Origin: Halonotius aquaticus
Lineage (GTDB): Archaea > Halobacteriota > Halobacteria > Halobacteriales > Haloferacaceae
NCBI RefSeq assembly: GCF_003605575.1
Contig: NZ_QKNY01000018.1
Span: 1 to 64,000 of the forward strand
Reading direction: 5' to 3'
Length of the DNA stretch: 64,000 nt
The notes beneath the pieces are model-generated. The model had not been told where the DNA came from. It saw only the letters and a program-made list of their open reading frames with translations, and ran no database searches. Shown here piece after piece: positions 62,011 to 64,000 of the stretch. The number at the start of each line of letters is the position of its first letter. Within the stretch, counting starts at the first letter, position 1. Made by a program: the position numbers and the translations under genes.

Positions 62011-62864
62011 GACTGTCCTCCCGTGTCAGCAGTCGCATCGGACGCCACCGACTCTCGCTCCGTGGGCCCGTCGTCGCCGCGACGAGCAGCCCCGTCACTC
62101 GTCGCCGGATCGTCACCAGCCGTCGGGTCGATGACGGTGTCGTATACGTCCCAGAGATCAGCGGCGTCGTACCGCTCGATCAAATCAGTGGGTGAGCCGG
62201 CCGCGGCAACACCGCCTGATTCGAGAATAACGACGTGATCGGCGTACGTTTCGACCAACGACAGCGTATGGGAGGCGACGACGACCGCCATCCCGTCGGC
62301 GGCTCGCCCAGCAAGACTCTCGAAGACCCGCCGGGCCATGCTTGGGTCGAGCCCGCTGGCGGGCTCATCACAGCAGACGACCGGTGGGTCGCCAAGGACA
62401 GCCTGTGCGACCGCCAGCAGTCGACGCATCCCGCCCGAGAGTGCGGACACCCGCCGGTTTCGAGCCTCGGAGAGGTTGACCTCACCTAAGAGGCGCTCCG
62501 TGTCGACGGCGGCGTCGACCAGCGAGGCGTAGAAGTCGACGGTTTCGTTGACGGTGAACTGCGGGCGAAACGCCGGCTCCTGTGGCAGATACCCCATCGG
62601 TCGATCCACGTTTGGGCCGGTGTAAGTCACCGTGCCGGCCGTGGGGTCGACATGGCCCAACAGTGTCTTCAACAACGTTGTTTTGCCGATCCCGTTGGGG
62701 CCGATCACAGCGGTCATCGCGCCGGAGGCGATATCGAGGTCGACACCCTCGAAGATGGGTCGGCCCCCGTATTCTTTCGTCAGTCCTGTGGTCGTGACGA
62801 CCGAGGTGTCTCCATCGTTGTCGGTCGGTTCACCCCTGGATGTGGCTTCGTCAGCGTCGGTCAT
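62007..62864 (-). CDS. nosF: NosF-like ABC transporter ATP-binding protein
   Basis: A 285-residue ATPase: Walker A GPNGIGKTTLLKTLLG, signature ALSGGMRRLLAVAQAVLG and Walker B VVCCDEPASGLDPSMARRV, with GYLPQEPAFRPQFTVNETVD as Q-loop region. Acidic, Thr/Ser-rich extensions lie at both ends. It sits between nosD- and nosY-like genes, and probably feeds copper/sulfur assembly of NosZ in the N2O reductase pathway. Confidence 0.82.
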   Translation of the reverse strand: MTDADEATSRGEPTDNDGDTSVVTTTGLTKEYGGRPIFEGVDLDIASGAMTAVIGPNGIGKTTLLKTLLGHVDPTAGTVTYTGPNVDRPMGYLPQEPAFRPQFTVNETVDFYASLVDAAVDTERLLGEVNLSEARNRRVSALSGGMRRLLAVAQAVLGDPPVVCCDEPASGLDPSMARRVFESLAGRAADGMAVVVASHTLSLVETYADHVVILESGGVAAAGSPTDLIERYDAADLWDVYDTVIDPTAGDDPATSDGAARRGDDGPTERESVASDATADTGGQS

Positions 62865-62941
62865 GAGAGATGAGAGTGTGCGTGCTGCGCGCGATCTTCG
62901 TATGTGCCGTTGCCATCGCTACTGTGGAGTGGTATCATTGG

Positions 62942-64000
62942 TTAGGGTGGTGATGCTGTCTCAGAGACGCCAGCAAGCCCGTCGGTGTGGAGGGCCGCTG
63001 TTGTCTCAACGAGCTCAGGATTCTGTGGGGTCTCGACTGGGTCAGGATCGAGGATGCTCCCGGATCGAAGCCCCGGCGAGGCACCGGTGAGTTCGCGGAG
63101 GCCCTGGTACACCGGCGAGGCGGCGACCGTCCGGCGGGCCATCGAGCGGTGTCGTTGGCCATCGACCGGATCGGTCGGCATGTACGCCCGGTCGGCCGTC
63201 CGACCGCTTGGCGTCGTCAACGCATCCTCCCAGTAGTTGCCACGCCAGACACGCAGCGGGCCGGCACTCGCGCCGGCGTGGCGATCGTTGTCGACGAAAT
63301 CGTTAGCGGTCACCTCGCTGGTCGCCACGACCGACCCGGTTCGCATTCCCTGATTGTTGTGTCGGACGACGTTGTGCTCGTACAGCGAGTTGATCGCGGT
63401 CGTCGTGATCCCGATCCGGCTGTCGGTGACGCCGTTGTGAGCGATATAAGAGTTCGAGCCGCTGGTCGAGATCCCGGTCGCCGTGTTGCGAACGAGGTTG
63501 CCGACGATGGCGTTGCGGGTCGGATCGGTCATCACCGTGATCCCACCGTACTCCTGGCCGGCCATGCGGTTGTCGGCGACCAACACCGTCGAAGAGTACA
63601 TCAGGTGGACGCCGTAGCGGTTCTCCCGAAAGGTGTTGTTGCGGATGATTGTCCCATCAGATCGGTGGAGATAGACGCCGTCACGCCCATCGGTGACCGC
63701 CGAGTCCTGTATCACAGTCGGGGAGTACATGGCGATAACGCCCATGAAGCCATCGTGCCAATCCTCGGGGCCGGCCACCGAGAGATTCGTCACGACCCCA
63801 CCGGGGCTCCGTCGCAACAACACGCCGTTGGCGGGTGTGTGTGGGACGGTCACGTCGGAGATGAGTGTCTCATTTGCGCCGGTCGCTTTGATCGCCGCAT
63901 CGCCGTGGCCGTAGCCGAGTTCGATATTCGCATCCCAAGCGTCGCCGGCGACAGCGTCGGGATTGCGGGTTTGGTTGCCAACACCGGTGATCGTGAGCCC
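62942..64000 (-). CDS. nosD: NosD-like parallel beta-helix protein (5' end outside window)
   Basis: At least 352 residues of a right-handed beta-helix protein of the NosD/CASH type, with repeated coils such as GTIIRNNTFRENRYGVHLMY, GGITVMTDPTRNAIVGNLV and TTTAINSLYEHNVVRHNNQG. The frame is open to the window edge, where it reads GLTITGVGNQTRNPDAVAG, so the N-terminus and export signal lie outside. It precedes nosF and nosY as in nitrous oxide reductase maturation clusters; nosZ itself is not in the window. Confidence 0.88.
   Translation of the reverse strand, partial: GLTITGVGNQTRNPDAVAGDAWDANIELGYGHGDAAIKATGANETLISDVTVPHTPANGVLLRRSPGGVVTNLSVAGPEDWHDGFMGVIAMYSPTVIQDSAVTDGRDGVYLHRSDGTIIRNNTFRENRYGVHLMYSSTVLVADNRMAGQEYGGITVMTDPTRNAIVGNLVRNTATGISTSGSNSYIAHNGVTDSRIGITTTAINSLYEHNVVRHNNQGMRTGSVVATSEVTANDFVDNDRHAGASAGPLRVWRGNYWEDALTTPSGRTADRAYMPTDPVDGQRHRSMARRTVAASPVYQGLRELTGASPGLRSGSILDPDPVETPQNPELVETTAALHTDGLAGVSETASPP

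Overview
The window is chromosomal DNA from a halophilic archaeon (class Halobacteria). The evidence is high GC, strongly acidic proteins, many twin-arginine lipoproteins, AT-rich TATA boxes about 25-28 bases upstream of leaderless start codons, an Orc1/Cdc6-type ATPase, MptA, F420 enzymes (CofE, Mer), PitA, and several families of unknown function that I know only from haloarchaea. I see no transposase, CRISPR array or prophage. The genus cannot be fixed from the sequence alone.

Layout. 1-6.95 kb: the end of glycerol kinase, its partner membrane protein, a degenerate Orc1/Cdc6-like protein, a chemotaxis-transducer/UgpB-like binding-protein fusion, an HPr phosphocarrier and phosphoglycolate phosphatase. 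7-13.4 kb: conserved haloarchaeal small proteins (HEWD, a rubrerythrin-like zinc ribbon, DUF5815-like, DUF6149-like), a flavin disulfide-type oxidoreductase, an HtrA-like lipoprotein protease and a Na+/Ca2+ exchanger. 13.5-20 kb: MptA, then a LivK-H-M-G-F amino acid ABC transporter operon ending with a TrmB-family regulator. 20-30 kb: a DUF255 thioredoxin-domain protein, FxsA, tRNA-Ile(GAU), a VapBC-like pair, a LURP-one protein, a phosphotransferase/HAD pair, an AI-2E-type permease and a GCS2-like ligase. 30-36.4 kb: an envelope cluster (flippase-like protein, alkaline-phosphatase-superfamily hydrolase, two glycosyltransferases, membrane-bound hydrolase). 36.4-46.9 kb: HxlR/DoxX, PitA, a complete type II restriction-modification pair, a site-2 protease, a DUF192 lipoprotein and the CofE-Mer pair. 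47-49.2 kb: a Nudix/eIF2B fusion and small membrane proteins. 49.2-61.2 kb: a full nitrogen locus, ureBCAGDEF plus a nickel permease facing away from the urea transporter urtABCDE. 61.2-64 kb: nosDFY-like genes, with nosD running off the right edge.

How parts fit together. Urt proteins import urea, the permease supplies nickel and the urease operon releases ammonia; nearly all these genes overlap by 4 bases, implying translational coupling. The glycerol region is the most unusual. GlpK makes glycerol-3-phosphate, and a UgpB-like domain of the family that binds glycerol-3-phosphate is fused behind a methyl-accepting signalling domain with no membrane segment between them. That suggests a receptor reading the cytoplasmic pool.

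The best candidates for undescribed biology are this fusion receptor, a leaderless 30-codon ORF overlapping urtA, two small loci that look frameshifted or translationally coupled (35.1 kb and 49.1 kb), and a C5 methyltransferase with a winged-helix-like insert in its target-recognition region. All functional assignments come from reading motifs; no database search was run.
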